Shown here piece by piece: positions 1-9,662 of a DNA stretch of 64,000 nt. Position 1 is the stretch's first letter. Each line of letters opens with the position of its first letter. Source of the DNA: Pseudorhodoplanes sp049324435 (GTDB lineage: Bacteria; Pseudomonadota; Alphaproteobacteria; Rhizobiales; Xanthobacteraceae); contig JBMOOQ010000063.1 of the NCBI GenBank assembly GCA_049324435.1, forward strand, positions 1-64,000, in the 5' to 3' direction. The notes below the pieces were generated by a model. It saw only the letters and a list, made by a program, of their open reading frames with translations. It searched no databases and was not told the DNA's origin. The translations under genes were made by a program, and so were the position numbers.

Positions 1-945
1 GCGGGCCATGCCCGCGCCGCCAGGGACGCGATCGGCTCGGTCATCTTCGGTCAGGAGCGTGTGGTCGAGCAGGCGCTAATCACAATCCTGTCAGGCGGCC
101 ATGGATTGCTGGTCGGCGTGCCCGGTCTCGCCAAGACCAAACTCGTGGAAACCATGGGTACGGTGCTCGGCCTCGATGCGCGCCGCATCCAGTTCACGCC
201 GGACCTGATGCCCTCCGACATTCTGGGCTCCGAAGTTCTTGAGGAGGCGCCGGGTGGAAAACGCAATTTTCGATTCATTCCCGGCCCAATCTTCGCGCAG
301 CTGCTGATGGCCGACGAAATCAACCGCGCGAGCCCGCGCACGCAATCCGCGCTGTTACAGGCAATGCAGGAATTGCATGTCACGGTTGCAGGTGCGCGCC
401 ATGACGTCCCGAAGCCCTTTCATGTGCTCGCGACCCAGAACCCGCTGGAGCAGGAAGGCACCTACCCGCTGCCGGAAGCGCAACTCGACCGCTTCCTGAT
501 GCAGATCGACGTCGACTATCCGGATCACGACGCCGAGCGGCGCATGCTGTTCGACACCACCGGTGCGGAAGAATCCAAACCGAAGGCGGCGATGAGCGCC
601 GAGGACCTGATCGCGGCACAGCGCCTCGTGCGGCGCCTCCCGGTCGGCGAGTCGGTAGTCGAAGCGATCCTCGCGCTGGTGCGTTCGGCGCGGCCGCAGG
701 CCGGCGAACAGGACGACATTCGTAAGAAGATCGCATGGGGTCCGGGCCCGCGCGCCAGCCAATCGCTGATGCTCGCGGTTCGCGCGCGTGCCCTGCTCGA
801 CGGCCGCCTCGCCCCCTCGATTGACGACGTGGTCGCGCTTGCCGAGCCCGTGCTGAAGCACCGCATGGCTCTCACCTTCCAGGCGCGCGCCGAGGGAGAG
901 ACCGTCGACGCCGTGATCGGCCAATTGAAGTCGCGGCTCGGCTGA
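1..945 (+). CDS. MoxR family AAA+ ATPase (5' partial)
   Basis: MoxR-type AAA+ ATPase, a chaperone-like ATPase thought to act with von Willebrand-type partners. The reading frame is open from base 1 (…AIGSVIFGQERVVEQ), so the true start lies outside the window; the GTG at 61 is internal. The visible part shows the variant Walker A GVPGLAKTK, the Walker B region LMADEINRASP, and the MoxR sensor block ATQNPLEQEGTYPLPEAQ. Its stop TGA overlaps the next ATG by one base, so it is the first visible gene of a four-gene operon with a DUF58 protein and two large membrane proteins. That arrangement is common in Rhizobiales and resembles the Bat aerotolerance type loci. Family assignment is firm; the substrate is unknown. 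Confidence 0.93.
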   Translation, partial: AGHARAARDAIGSVIFGQERVVEQALITILSGGHGLLVGVPGLAKTKLVETMGTVLGLDARRIQFTPDLMPSDILGSEVLEEAPGGKRNFRFIPGPIFAQLLMADEINRASPRTQSALLQAMQELHVTVAGARHDVPKPFHVLATQNPLEQEGTYPLPEAQLDRFLMQIDVDYPDHDAERRMLFDTTGAEESKPKAAMSAEDLIAAQRLVRRLPVGESVVEAILALVRSARPQAGEQDDIRKKIAWGPGPRASQSLMLAVRARALLDGRLAPSIDDVVALAEPVLKHRMALTFQARAEGETVDAVIGQLKSRLG

Positions 946-1898
946 TGGCAAGCGAGCCGGACGCCCTTAAGCTGGAAGCCGATGCAGTCCGTCATGCGAG
1001 CGGAGAGTCGCGCTCGCTCGCGGCCAGCCTGCCGCGGCTGATGCTGGAGTCGCGCCGGATCGCGGCGACCGTCATCCACGGATTGCACGGACGCCGCCGC
1101 TCCGGCTCTGGCGAGAATTTCTGGCAATACCGCCGGTTTCTGTCCGGCGAACCGGCGCGCCGGGTCGACTGGCGGCGCTCGGCGCGCGACGATCATCTTT
1201 ATGTGCGCGAGCAGGAATGGGAAGCCGCGCATACAGTGTGGCTGTGGCCGGACCGCTCGCCGTCGATGAACTTCGCCTCCCCAGTGGTCTGGGAGACCAA
1301 GCTTGAGCGCGCACTGGTGCTCGCATTTGCGCTGGCTGAAATTCTCGTCGAGGGCGGCGAGCGCGTCGGCGTACCGGGTCTGATGCGCCCGACCGCAAGC
1401 CGCAACGTCATCGACAAGATCGCGCAGGGCATCATCCACGACCCCACAGAGCGTACCAGCCTGCCGCCAGGCTTCGCACCGGCGCCGCTATCTGAGGTCG
1501 TGCTCCTGTCCGACTTCTGGAGCCCGATCCCGGACTTCCGCCGAACACTGGCACAATTGTCCGGCGCCCATGCCCGCATCCATGTCGTACAGGTCGTGGA
1601 TCCGGCTGAAGAAACGTTTCCGTATTCCGGCCGGGTCGAGTTTCTCGAGCCAGAAGGCGCCGGAAGCATTACCGCGGGCCGCGCCGAAACCTGGCGCTCC
1701 GATTACCTGGAAAAGCTTGCGGCGCATCGCGCGGCCATGCGCGAGGAAGCGGATCGCGTGAGTGCAAGCTTCATCATTCATCGTACCGATCGCCCTGCGA
1801 GCGAACTTATCCTCGCACTGCATGCGCGCATGGGTGAAACCGGCGACACTCCTGTCGTGGCGTCCAGCCGTCCGGCGCAAGTGGAGACCAGCGTATGA
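945..1898 (+). CDS. DUF58 domain-containing protein
   Basis: A 317-residue soluble protein of the DUF58 family, the usual partner encoded after MoxR ATPases. The DUF58 core is visible around residues 65-115 (RRVDWRRSARDDHLYVREQE), followed by DRSPSMNF, which resembles the metal-ion-dependent adhesion motif DxSxS of a von Willebrand A fold. The ATG overlaps the MoxR stop by one base (TGATG) and the 3' end overlaps the next gene by four bases (ATGA), so the operon is probably translationally coupled. The role is inferred from family context: a protein-interaction partner of MoxR at the membrane or cell envelope. No membrane segment is obvious in the protein itself. Confidence 0.9.
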   Translation: MASEPDALKLEADAVRHASGESRSLAASLPRLMLESRRIAATVIHGLHGRRRSGSGENFWQYRRFLSGEPARRVDWRRSARDDHLYVREQEWEAAHTVWLWPDRSPSMNFASPVVWETKLERALVLAFALAEILVEGGERVGVPGLMRPTASRNVIDKIAQGIIHDPTERTSLPPGFAPAPLSEVVLLSDFWSPIPDFRRTLAQLSGAHARIHVVQVVDPAEETFPYSGRVEFLEPEGAGSITAGRAETWRSDYLEKLAAHRAAMREEADRVSASFIIHRTDRPASELILALHARMGETGDTPVVASSRPAQVETSV

Positions 1899-4762
1899 TC
1901 GGCGGATTGCCGCTCGGTTTCGCACAGCCGCTGGTGCTGCTTGGCCTGCTCAGCCTCCCTGTGCTGTGGTGGCTGCTGCGGTTGATTCCGCCGCGGCCGC
2001 GCCGGATCGAATTTCCTCCCGCGCGCCTTCTGTTCGACATTGAACCGAAGGAAGAGACGCCCTCGCGAACACCGTGGTGGCTGACTCTGCTGCGTCTCAC
2101 GCTTGCAGCGCTTCTGATTGTCGCCGCAGCCGGACCGATGTGGAATCCATCGGTCGCGACCTCGGGCGGCTCCGGTCCGCTGGTGCTGCTCATCGATGAC
2201 GGCTGGGCCGCGGCGTCGACCTGGGACACCCGTATCCGTACCGCCGACGACATGCTGTCGCGCGCGGAAGCAGACGGTCGCGCTGCCGCGATCGTCCCGC
2301 TGTCGGAAGCTGCCCGTGCCGTGACGTTGCAGACGGCTGCGGCGGCGCGTGTACAGCTTCAGAAGATATCGCCAAAGCCGCATGCCGTAGAGCGTGCCGA
2401 CGCCCTTCCCGCGCTGACCCGCTTCCTCGGTACGGTGCCGAATGCCGAACTGGTCTGGCTGTCGGACGGCGTGCAGCTCGGCCGTGCGGGCGAATTCGTC
2501 ACCGGACTCGCCGGTATTCTCGACGGGCGGACGTTGACCGTTGTCGAGGGCGGGCTCACGCAAGCTCTTGCATTGAGCGCGGCCGACAACAATGCCGGCG
2601 CGCTCACGGTGAAGGTGCTGCGCGCGGCAACAGGAGCCGACCATACCGGTACCGTTCGCGCCTACGATCTGAAAGGGCTGCTGCTGACGGAGGCTCCTTT
2701 CTCGCTGAAAGCCGGCGAGCGCGAGACTGAAGCCAGCCTCGATCTGCCGGTCGAACTGCGCAACGACATCGCGCGGCTCGAAATTGCCGGCGAGCGCTCG
2801 GCCGGGGCCGTGCAATTGCTCGACAAACGCTGGCGCCGCCGCACCGTCGGTGTCATTACCGGCGCGACCGCCGATACCGCGCAGCCGCTGCTCGCCTCCA
2901 CCTTCTATCTGCAACGCGCGCTGGCGCCGTTCGCGGATGTGAGGATGGGCGAGCGCATTTCGCCATCCGACATGGTGGTGCGATTCATCGACCAGAATGT
3001 GCCGATGATCATCCTCGCCGACGTCGGCAACGTGGTGGGAACTGCCCGCGAGCGCCTCGCCAAATGGGTTCAGGACGGCGGCGTACTCGTGCGGTTCGCG
3101 GGCCCGCGCCTTGCTGCGTCCGACGACGATCTCGTTCCGGTTCGGCTGCGGCGCGGCGGCCGCACGCTCGGCGGCTCGCTGTCGTGGGAAAAGCCGCAGC
3201 CACTGGCCGGCTTCACGCGCGAGAGCCCGTTTGGCGGTATGGCGGTGCCCGGCGACGTCACCGTAACCCGTCAGGTTCTGGCCGAGCCCGATGCCGGACT
3301 CGCGGAACGGAGCTGGGCGACGCTGTCCGACGGCACGCCGCTGGTTACCGGCACGCGGCGCGGCAAGGGCATGATCGTTCTGTTCCATGTCACCGCCGAT
3401 ACGCGCTGGTCCGATCTTCCGCTATCCGGCTCCTTCGTCGAGATGCTGAAGCGCCTCGTCGCGCTCGCAGGCTCGACCGCAACCGCGGAGCAGGCCAGCG
3501 CCGAGCGGGACCGTGAAACTTTGTCGCCTGCCCGCACGCTTGACGGTTTCGGGGTGCTAAGCGCCCCGCCGGGCAGCGCGAAGCCAGTCCCGGCGAATTA
3601 CGCAAGCCGCGCCAGCTTCGATCATCCACCCGGCTTTTACGGCCCGCCGGAAGGGTTGCTCGCCGTGAACACACTCATTGCAACCGACAAGCCGGATGTT
3701 ATCGACGTGTCGCCCCTGAATGCCCGCCGCGACGTCTATCGCCTCAGCGAGCCGCGCGATCTGCGCGGTCCGATCTTCCTCGCGGGACTTGGCCTCCTCC
3801 TGCTCGATGCACTCGTGGTGTTCTGGCTCGCGGGCGGGCTCAGCCGCCTGACACGGCAGCGCCGCCGCGCAATCACCACTGGAATTGCGCTTGCGATAGC
3901 GCTGTCCGGCCTCGGTGGCGACGAAGGCGCATTCGCGCAGACGGTTACGCCACAGCCGCGCGCTCCGGCCGCACAGTCATCCAAAACGACCGACGATTTC
4001 GCGATGAAGGCCGCGAACGAAACCAAGCTCGCCTATGTCATCACTGGCGACGCCGAAACCGACGCCATCAGCAAGGCGGGACTGAGCGGCCTGACGATCT
4101 TTCTCGCGCAGCGCACCGCACTGGAAGCCGGTGAGCCGATCGGGCTCGATATCACGCGAGACGAACTCAATTTCTTCCCGCTGATCTATTGGCCGATCGT
4201 GCCGGGTGCTCAAAAACCATCCCCGGAAGCGCTGGCCCGCATCGATGCTTACATGAAGCAGGGTGGCACGGTGCTTTTCGACACTCGCGATGCGATCATG
4301 GCGCCGCCCGGACCTGGTGGTGAGGCTCGCAGTCCTGGCATGCTGGCGCTGCGCGAAATCCTTTCCTCGCTCGATATTCCAGAGCTTGAGCCGGTGTCGA
4401 AGGATCACGTCCTGACCAAGACCTTCTTCCTGCTGCGTGACTTCCCGGGCCGCTTCAATACCGGCCAGCTCTGGGTTGAAGCCCTGCCGACGCAGGACGA
4501 CCTCGATGGCGAGACCGAGAACAGGCGGCCGGCCCGCGCCGGCGATGGCGTATCGTCGATCCTGATCACATCCAACGATCTCGCAGGTGCCTGGGCGATG
4601 CGGCCGGACGGCCAGCAAATGTTGCCGATGGTCTCAAACGAGCCGCGCCAGCGCGAGATGGCTTACCGTTCGGGCGTCAATATCGTGATGTACACGCTGA
4701 CCGGTAACTACAAGGCCGATCAGGTGCACGTGCCCGCGTTGCTGGAGCGTCTGGGACAATGA
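1895..4762 (+). CDS. DUF4159 domain-containing membrane protein
   Basis: A 955-residue protein. The N-terminus is of BatA type: a hydrophobic segment at about residues 8-27, the amphipathic stretch RLIPPRPRRIEFPPA, and a second hydrophobic segment near 60-80. A long central region follows, apparently extracytoplasmic. Two hydrophobic segments lie near residues 630-650 and 665-690, and the C-terminal DUF4159 domain spans about 710-950 (ETKLAYVITGD, ITRDELNFFPLIYWP). The start ATG overlaps the DUF58 stop as ATGA, and the end overlaps the next gene in the same way. The order MoxR, DUF58, DUF4159, large membrane protein is a conserved set in Rhizobiales. The biochemical role is unknown; an envelope or stress function is inferred from the Bat-like neighbours. 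Confidence 0.88.
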   Translation: MIGGLPLGFAQPLVLLGLLSLPVLWWLLRLIPPRPRRIEFPPARLLFDIEPKEETPSRTPWWLTLLRLTLAALLIVAAAGPMWNPSVATSGGSGPLVLLIDDGWAAASTWDTRIRTADDMLSRAEADGRAAAIVPLSEAARAVTLQTAAAARVQLQKISPKPHAVERADALPALTRFLGTVPNAELVWLSDGVQLGRAGEFVTGLAGILDGRTLTVVEGGLTQALALSAADNNAGALTVKVLRAATGADHTGTVRAYDLKGLLLTEAPFSLKAGERETEASLDLPVELRNDIARLEIAGERSAGAVQLLDKRWRRRTVGVITGATADTAQPLLASTFYLQRALAPFADVRMGERISPSDMVVRFIDQNVPMIILADVGNVVGTARERLAKWVQDGGVLVRFAGPRLAASDDDLVPVRLRRGGRTLGGSLSWEKPQPLAGFTRESPFGGMAVPGDVTVTRQVLAEPDAGLAERSWATLSDGTPLVTGTRRGKGMIVLFHVTADTRWSDLPLSGSFVEMLKRLVALAGSTATAEQASAERDRETLSPARTLDGFGVLSAPPGSAKPVPANYASRASFDHPPGFYGPPEGLLAVNTLIATDKPDVIDVSPLNARRDVYRLSEPRDLRGPIFLAGLGLLLLDALVVFWLAGGLSRLTRQRRRAITTGIALAIALSGLGGDEGAFAQTVTPQPRAPAAQSSKTTDDFAMKAANETKLAYVITGDAETDAISKAGLSGLTIFLAQRTALEAGEPIGLDITRDELNFFPLIYWPIVPGAQKPSPEALARIDAYMKQGGTVLFDTRDAIMAPPGPGGEARSPGMLALREILSSLDIPELEPVSKDHVLTKTFFLLRDFPGRFNTGQLWVEALPTQDDLDGETENRRPARAGDGVSSILITSNDLAGAWAMRPDGQQMLPMVSNEPRQREMAYRSGVNIVMYTLTGNYKADQVHVPALLERLGQ

Positions 4763-6825
4763 ACTTCGGCATCTCATTCGCGCCGCTCGTTCCCGCCTAC
4801 ATCCTGTGGGTGGCGGCAGCCGTCGCGATCGTCATCTCGGCGCTGCTCCTGTTCATCCGCAGCCGCGGCGCACTGCTGCGTGCGACCGCCATGGCGCTCT
4901 TGATCCTCGCGCTCGCCAATCCGTCGTTCACGCGCGAGGATCGCGAACCGATACCGTCAGTGGTTGCCGTGGTAATCGACAAGAGCCCGAGCCAGAATTT
5001 CGGCAACCGCGCGAGGCAAACCGAGGAAGCGCGCAACGCGCTGATGGAGCGGCTCGCGCGCATCCCGAATATCGATGTCCGCACCGTCGAGGCCGGCGCC
5101 GCCGACGGCGAGACCGACGGCACCCGTCTGTTCAGCGCGCTCGGCGCCGCGCTGTCGGACGTGCCGCCGGACCGCATCGCAGGCGCAATCGTCATCACCG
5201 ATGGGCGCGTCCATGACATCCCGCCGGACGCGACACAACTCGGGTTCTCCGCACCGCTGCATGCACTGATCACCGGTGAAGCAAGCGAACGCGATCGCCG
5301 CGTGGTCCTGACCACCGCACCGCGGTTCGGCATCGTCGGCCAGTCGCAGACCGTCGTATTCCGTGTGCAAGATCAGGGTGTGGGCCCTTCGACCGCGCGC
5401 GTCACCATCCGCCGCGACGGCGAACAGATCGAGACGCGCAACGTCAACACCAACACCAACGTGCGGGTTCAGATCCAAATTCCACATGCCGGACCGAATA
5501 TCGTCGAGATCGAGGCTTCTCCGCTGGAGAACGAACTGACCCCGGTCAACAATCGCGCCGTCGTTTCGATCGACGGCGTGCGCGACAAACTGCGCGTACT
5601 GCTGGTTTCCGGCGAACCGCATGCCGGCGAACGCACCTGGCGCAATCTCCTGAAGTCCGACGCTGCCGTAGACCTCGTTCATTTCACCATCCTGCGTCCG
5701 CCGGAAAAGCAAGACGGCACGCCGATCAACGAATTGTCGCTGATCGCGTTTCCGACCCGCGAGCTGTTTCAGCAGAAGATCGGCGAGTTTCACCTGATCA
5801 TCTTCGACCGCTATGCGCGCCAGGGCGTGCTGCCGATCGTCTATTTCGACAATATCGCGCGCTATGTGCGCGACGGCGGCGCAGTGCTGATCGCAGCCGG
5901 TCCCGACTATGCGAGCCCGACCTCGCTGTGGCGCACGCCTCTCGATGTCGTCTTGCCGGCGGAGCCGAGCGGCAAGATGATCGAGACACCCTATCACGCG
6001 CGGTTGAGTGAGCTTGGCAAGCGTCACCCGGTCACCCGCGCGCTGGAAGGGGGCGCCAACGAGCCGCCGCACTGGAGCCGATGGTTCCGGCTTGTGGATG
6101 CCAAGGTCGGCCAGGGCTCATCGGTGATGGAAGGCCCCGACGGCAAGCCGCTGCTGGTGCTGTCCCGCGAGGGAGAGGGCCGCGTTGCGCTGCTTCTCTC
6201 CGACCACATCTGGCTGTGGGCCCGCGGCTTTGAAGGCGGCGGCCCGCATCTCGACCTCTTGCGCCGGCTCTCGCACTGGCTGATGAAGCAGCCTGACCTG
6301 GAGGAAGAAGCGCTCCGCGTCGCAGCGCGCGGCCGCGAACTCGAGATCAGCCGCCAGACCATGGCAGATTCGGTTGACCCGGTCATCGTCACGACGCCAT
6401 CGGGCGAGACCCGCTCGGTGACATTGCAGCAGGCAGAACCGGGCCTGTGGCGCGGAGCCACTCCCGCAAACGAACTCGGGCTGTGGCGCGCGAGCGATGG
6501 CAAACTGACTACCCTCGTCAATGTCGGCCCCGTCAACCCGCGTGAATTTTCGGAAGTAACGTCAACGGTGGAGACTCTGCGTCCACTTGCTGCCGCGACC
6601 GGTGGCGATGCGCGGCGGCTCGACGATGGCGGGGCCGTTAATGTGCCGCGGATCGTCGGGGTCCGGTCAAGCGAGACCTTCCACGGCGCGGACTGGATGG
6701 GCCTGAAGCTGCGCGATGCCAGCGTGCTGCGCGGCATCGGCGTACTGCCGGTCTTTGCCGGGCTGCTGGGGCTGCTGCTGCTGATCGGGTCGCTGGCCGC
6801 GACCTGGGCGCGCGAGGGGCGATAG
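4759..6825 (+). CDS. Large membrane protein of the MoxR operon (glutamine amidotransferase-like fold)
   Basis: A 688-residue protein that closes the MoxR operon; its ATG overlaps the DUF4159 stop as ATGA. Hydrophobic segments lie at about residues 8-32 and 37-55 and again at 660-684, leaving a large central region probably outside the cytoplasm. Residues 70-170 look like a degenerate von Willebrand A domain (VAVVIDKSPSQNF, IAGAIVITDGRVHDI). Residues about 345-500 resemble the class I glutamine amidotransferase-like fold often seen in such proteins (GGAVLIAAGPDYASPTSL), without an evident Cys nucleophile. No enzymatic activity is claimed. The next gene points the other way, so the operon ends here. 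Confidence 0.85.
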   Translation: MNFGISFAPLVPAYILWVAAAVAIVISALLLFIRSRGALLRATAMALLILALANPSFTREDREPIPSVVAVVIDKSPSQNFGNRARQTEEARNALMERLARIPNIDVRTVEAGAADGETDGTRLFSALGAALSDVPPDRIAGAIVITDGRVHDIPPDATQLGFSAPLHALITGEASERDRRVVLTTAPRFGIVGQSQTVVFRVQDQGVGPSTARVTIRRDGEQIETRNVNTNTNVRVQIQIPHAGPNIVEIEASPLENELTPVNNRAVVSIDGVRDKLRVLLVSGEPHAGERTWRNLLKSDAAVDLVHFTILRPPEKQDGTPINELSLIAFPTRELFQQKIGEFHLIIFDRYARQGVLPIVYFDNIARYVRDGGAVLIAAGPDYASPTSLWRTPLDVVLPAEPSGKMIETPYHARLSELGKRHPVTRALEGGANEPPHWSRWFRLVDAKVGQGSSVMEGPDGKPLLVLSREGEGRVALLLSDHIWLWARGFEGGGPHLDLLRRLSHWLMKQPDLEEEALRVAARGRELEISRQTMADSVDPVIVTTPSGETRSVTLQQAEPGLWRGATPANELGLWRASDGKLTTLVNVGPVNPREFSEVTSTVETLRPLAAATGGDARRLDDGGAVNVPRIVGVRSSETFHGADWMGLKLRDASVLRGIGVLPVFAGLLGLLLLIGSLAATWAREGR

Positions 6826-6855
6826 CTCGCCTGCGGTGGCGCGGCTTGTGTAAAA

Positions 6856-7371
6856 TTAAGACACTGCAGCCCAGTCCGGCCGCACCGCGCCTTTGACGCC
6901 CTCGAACGCGCCTTCGACCAGTTCGGCGACGAGGAGGCGCGCCGGATCGACCGGCCCCGGCATTTTCACCCGGGCACGAGGTTTGATGCGCTTGAAACCG
7001 ACCCGCGCATAATAGGGCTCGTCGCCAACCAGGATCACCAGCTTGTGTCCGCGTTCTCTGGCATCCCCGAGCGCGCGCTGCATCAAGGCCATCCCGATCC
7101 CGCGATCCCGGAATGGTGGCTCGATTGTCAGCGGGCCAAGCAGCAATGCCGGCGTCTCGCCAATCCGTACCGGCGAGAGCCGCAGCGACCCCACCAGCAA
7201 CGTGCCGATCCTCGCCGTGTAGGACAGCGTGAGATCATGCGCGACACCCTCCCGGATGCGATAGGCCGTGCGCGCGAACCGGCCCGGTCCGAAGGTGCGC
7301 TCGTGTAACCGTTCAATGGCGAGCGCGTCATCCTCGGTTTCAGGCAGGATGGTGATGGAAAGGTCTGTCAT
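6856..7371 (-). CDS. GNAT family N-acetyltransferase
   Basis: A cytoplasmic acetyl-CoA-dependent N-acetyltransferase of about 171 residues. The acetyl-CoA binding motif A is visible as LTIEPPFRDRGIGMALMQ (the R/Q-x-x-G-x-G/A pattern), followed by the GHKLVILVGDEPYYARVGFK block typical of YhbS-like acetyltransferases. I used the ATG at 7371; a GTG at 7380 is also possible and adds three residues. Substrate unknown. It stands alone between two + strand transcription units, convergent with the MoxR operon. Confidence 0.88.
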   Translation of the reverse strand: MTDLSITILPETEDDALAIERLHERTFGPGRFARTAYRIREGVAHDLTLSYTARIGTLLVGSLRLSPVRIGETPALLLGPLTIEPPFRDRGIGMALMQRALGDARERGHKLVILVGDEPYYARVGFKRIKPRARVKMPGPVDPARLLVAELVEGAFEGVKGAVRPDWAAVS

Positions 7372-7511
7372 TCCTGTCACAGGCCAGGGGCGGAGCCGGG
7401 ACCGCCGATTAGCACCTGCTGTCGCCGAAATCCATGGGCAGCCGCGCGAATTTGACGCTTGGCGCGGCTGGTATCGGCCGTCATATCAACGCGCGAAACA
7501 TGGAGCATGGC

Positions 7512-8492
7512 ATGGGTTTTTTCCTGGACGGCGTCTGGCACGACCACTGGTACGATACCGGCAAGACCAAGGGCCGTTTTCAGCGCGAAGCCTCGCGCTT
7601 TCACAACTGGATCACGCCCGATGGCGCACCCGGCCCCAGCGGCGAAGGCGGCTTCCCGGCCGCGGCCGGGCGCTACCACCTCTATGTGTCGCTGGCCTGC
7701 CCGTGGGCCCACCGCACCCTGATCTTCCGCAAGCTGAAAGAGCTGGAAAACCTGATCTCCGTCTCGGTCGTGTCACCGATGATGGCCGAACGCGGATGGA
7801 CCTTTAACCGGGAAGAAGGTTCGACCGGCGACCATCTGTACGACGCCAGCACGCTCGGCGAAATCTATCTGAAGGCCAATCCGAAATATTCCGGCCGCGT
7901 CACAGTGCCGGTGCTCTGGGACAAGAAGCGCGGCACGATCGTCAACAACGAATCGTCCGAGATCATCCGGATGTTCAACTCCGCGTTCGACCAGCTGACG
8001 GGGTGCACGGCCGATTTCTATCCGCAACCGCTGCGGCCGGAGATCGACGCGATCAACGCGCGCGTCTACGAGACCGTGAATAACGGCGTCTATCGCTGCG
8101 GTTTCGCGACCACGCAGGAAGCCTACGAGGAAGCCTTCGCGCAATTGTTTGAAACGCTGGATGCGCTGGAAATCAGGCTCTCGGAGCAACGCTATCTGTG
8201 CGGCAACACCGTCACCGAGGCCGACTGGCGCCTGTTTACCACCCTGATCCGCTTCGACGCAGTCTATGTCGGGCACTTCAAGTGCAACCTGCGGCGGATC
8301 GACGATTATCCGAACCTGTCAAATTACACACGCGAGCTTTACCAATGGCCGGGTATCGCCGAGACAGTCGATATCGATCAATACAAGCGGCACTATTACG
8401 GCAGCCACAGGACCATTAACCCGACCGGCATTGTTCCGGTTGGTCCCGCACTGGACTTCGCGCGCCCGCATGATCGGGACCGCTTCGACTAA
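7512..8492 (+). CDS. Glutathionyl-hydroquinone reductase (xi-class GST)
   Basis: A xi-class glutathione S-transferase (YqjG/PcpF/ECM4 type), which uses glutathione to reduce glutathionyl-hydroquinones and related conjugates. The active-site signature ACPWAHRT is present about 60 residues in, with the catalytic Cys before PWAH, and the family's N-terminal WHDHWYDT and the C-terminal ITPLIRFD-like stretch (FTTLIRFDAVYVGHFKC) are visible. Three in-frame starts exist (7434, 7500, 7512). I prefer 7512 because GGAG at 7502-7505 sits six bases upstream and homologues begin MGFF-like. The protein is then 326 residues, a usual length. It is a single gene, plausibly for quinone detoxification. Confidence 0.92.
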   Translation: MGFFLDGVWHDHWYDTGKTKGRFQREASRFHNWITPDGAPGPSGEGGFPAAAGRYHLYVSLACPWAHRTLIFRKLKELENLISVSVVSPMMAERGWTFNREEGSTGDHLYDASTLGEIYLKANPKYSGRVTVPVLWDKKRGTIVNNESSEIIRMFNSAFDQLTGCTADFYPQPLRPEIDAINARVYETVNNGVYRCGFATTQEAYEEAFAQLFETLDALEIRLSEQRYLCGNTVTEADWRLFTTLIRFDAVYVGHFKCNLRRIDDYPNLSNYTRELYQWPGIAETVDIDQYKRHYYGSHRTINPTGIVPVGPALDFARPHDRDRFD

Positions 8493-8609
8493 AAGCGCCA
8501 TTGCCGGGAACTTTTCACGCGGCGGCGCACGCGATGAAAATTCAGCAAAGCAAGGAACATCGGAGCGCGTCGAGACTTTGCCTCCTGTCATCCCTGAAGG
8601 AGGAATTAC

Positions 8610-9032
8610 ATGAAGACCCCAATTCTCGTCGTTGCCGCTGCCTTGCTCGCGACACCTGCTTTCGCGCAGACCGCACCCGCGACGCAGCCTTCCGCTCCGG
8701 TCGCGACGACTCAGACCATGACCGGACAGTGGCGCGCGTCGAAGCTGATCGGCGTCGACGTCTATAACCAGCAGAATGAAAAGCTGGGCGAGATCAACGA
8801 GCTCATCATGAGCCCGAATGGTCAGATCGCAGGCGCCGTGATCGGCGTTGGCGGCTTTCTCGGCATGGGCGAGCGCGACGTAATGGTACCGCTCAATCAA
8901 CTGCGCTTCTCGAACGAAGGCACTGCCACCACCGGCTCAGCCCGAGACGGAGATCGCAAGTGGTATCCCGAGCGCGCCGTGCTGAATGCCAACAAGGATC
9001 AGCTGAAGCAGATGCCTGAGTTCAAGTACTAA
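8610..9032 (+). CDS. PRC-barrel domain protein, exported
   Basis: A 140-residue protein with a clear signal peptide (MKTPILVVAAALLATPAFAQ, cleavage after AFA) and a PRC-barrel domain at about residues 42-105, where SKLIGVDVYNQQNEKLGEI and GAVIGVGGFLGMGERDV are typical. A strong ribosome binding site (AAGGAGG) precedes the ATG. PRC-barrel proteins with signal peptides are widespread in Rhizobiales and are thought to be periplasmic, often stress-linked; no specific function can be named. It is a single gene followed by a GC-rich hairpin. Confidence 0.9.
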   Translation: MKTPILVVAAALLATPAFAQTAPATQPSAPVATTQTMTGQWRASKLIGVDVYNQQNEKLGEINELIMSPNGQIAGAVIGVGGFLGMGERDVMVPLNQLRFSNEGTATTGSARDGDRKWYPERAVLNANKDQLKQMPEFKY

Positions 9033-9057
9033 TCGGCGGTCCAAGGTGTTCTGGCGG

Positions 9058-9080
9058 GGGGCTTCGCATTGCGGAGCCCC
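9058..9080 (+). terminator. Hairpin after the PRC-barrel gene
   Basis: GGGGCTTCGC and GCGGAGCCCC form a ten-pair stem (one G-U pair) around the loop ATT, 26 bases after the PRC-barrel stop. No clear T-run follows, so it may be a Rho-independent terminator of weak type or an mRNA-stabilising hairpin between convergent genes. Confidence 0.5.
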
Positions 9081-9101
9081 TCCGTATATGTGCACGGCTC
9101 A

Positions 9102-9548
9102 TCACCACCATTCGCTGGGCCGGGTTCCGTCGAGCACCTCGGAGATGCGGGCCCGCGTCCCTGCCGTCGTATCGGCCGGCAGTGCATCCCGCGCAAAGAA
9201 ACCGTGCGCAACAATTTCGGTATTGGGCTGCGGCGGCATGCTCTGCCGGAAGGCACAGCTCACAAACAGCGCGACATGATCGCGGCCTGAGGCGTTGCGG
9301 TTGTGATAGACGCCGAACAGCCGCGGCTCCTCCAGAAACTCGATATTCCCCTCTTCCATCATTTCACGCCCGAGCGCCTCGCGAAGGGTCTCGTTCGGCT
9401 CCACACCGCCGCCGGGGAGGTACCAGCCGGGCACGTAGGAATGCTTGATGAGGAAGATGCGCCGCTCGGCATCAATCGCCATACCGCGCACACCAAGTGT
9501 GAGCCCCCGCGAAAAACGCCAGTACAGGTGCATGACACGGCGGATCAT
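9102..9548 (-). CDS. Nudix hydrolase
   Basis: A 148-residue Nudix-fold pyrophosphohydrolase that would cleave nucleoside diphosphates linked to another moiety; substrate unknown. The Nudix box is at about residues 47-69, starting GGGVEPNETLREALGREMM. It matches G-x5-E-x7-RE-U-x-EE-x-G-U except that the last Gly is Asn (EEGNI). The N-terminal segment RFSRGLTLGVRGMAID is common in rhizobial members. The gene is convergent with the PRC-barrel gene and divergent from the metallophosphoesterase gene that starts at 9663. Confidence 0.9.
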   Translation of the reverse strand: MIRRVMHLYWRFSRGLTLGVRGMAIDAERRIFLIKHSYVPGWYLPGGGVEPNETLREALGREMMEEGNIEFLEEPRLFGVYHNRNASGRDHVALFVSCAFRQSMPPQPNTEIVAHGFFARDALPADTTAGTRARISEVLDGTRPSEWW

Positions 9549-9662
9549 GGGATCGGTGCCCCGAGCGCCACTGCCGATGCGACGGCGCTGTCATCGAAAC
9601 TGCTGCAGCAACTCACTATAGTCTGAGTCGACTCACTCGCCGAAAGCCGCCAGCGTCCGCTC

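Noticed and set aside
1778..3388. A 536-codon open frame on the minus strand opposite the DUF4159 gene
   Set aside because: No domain features, and the operon on the plus strand is continuous with coupled overlaps.
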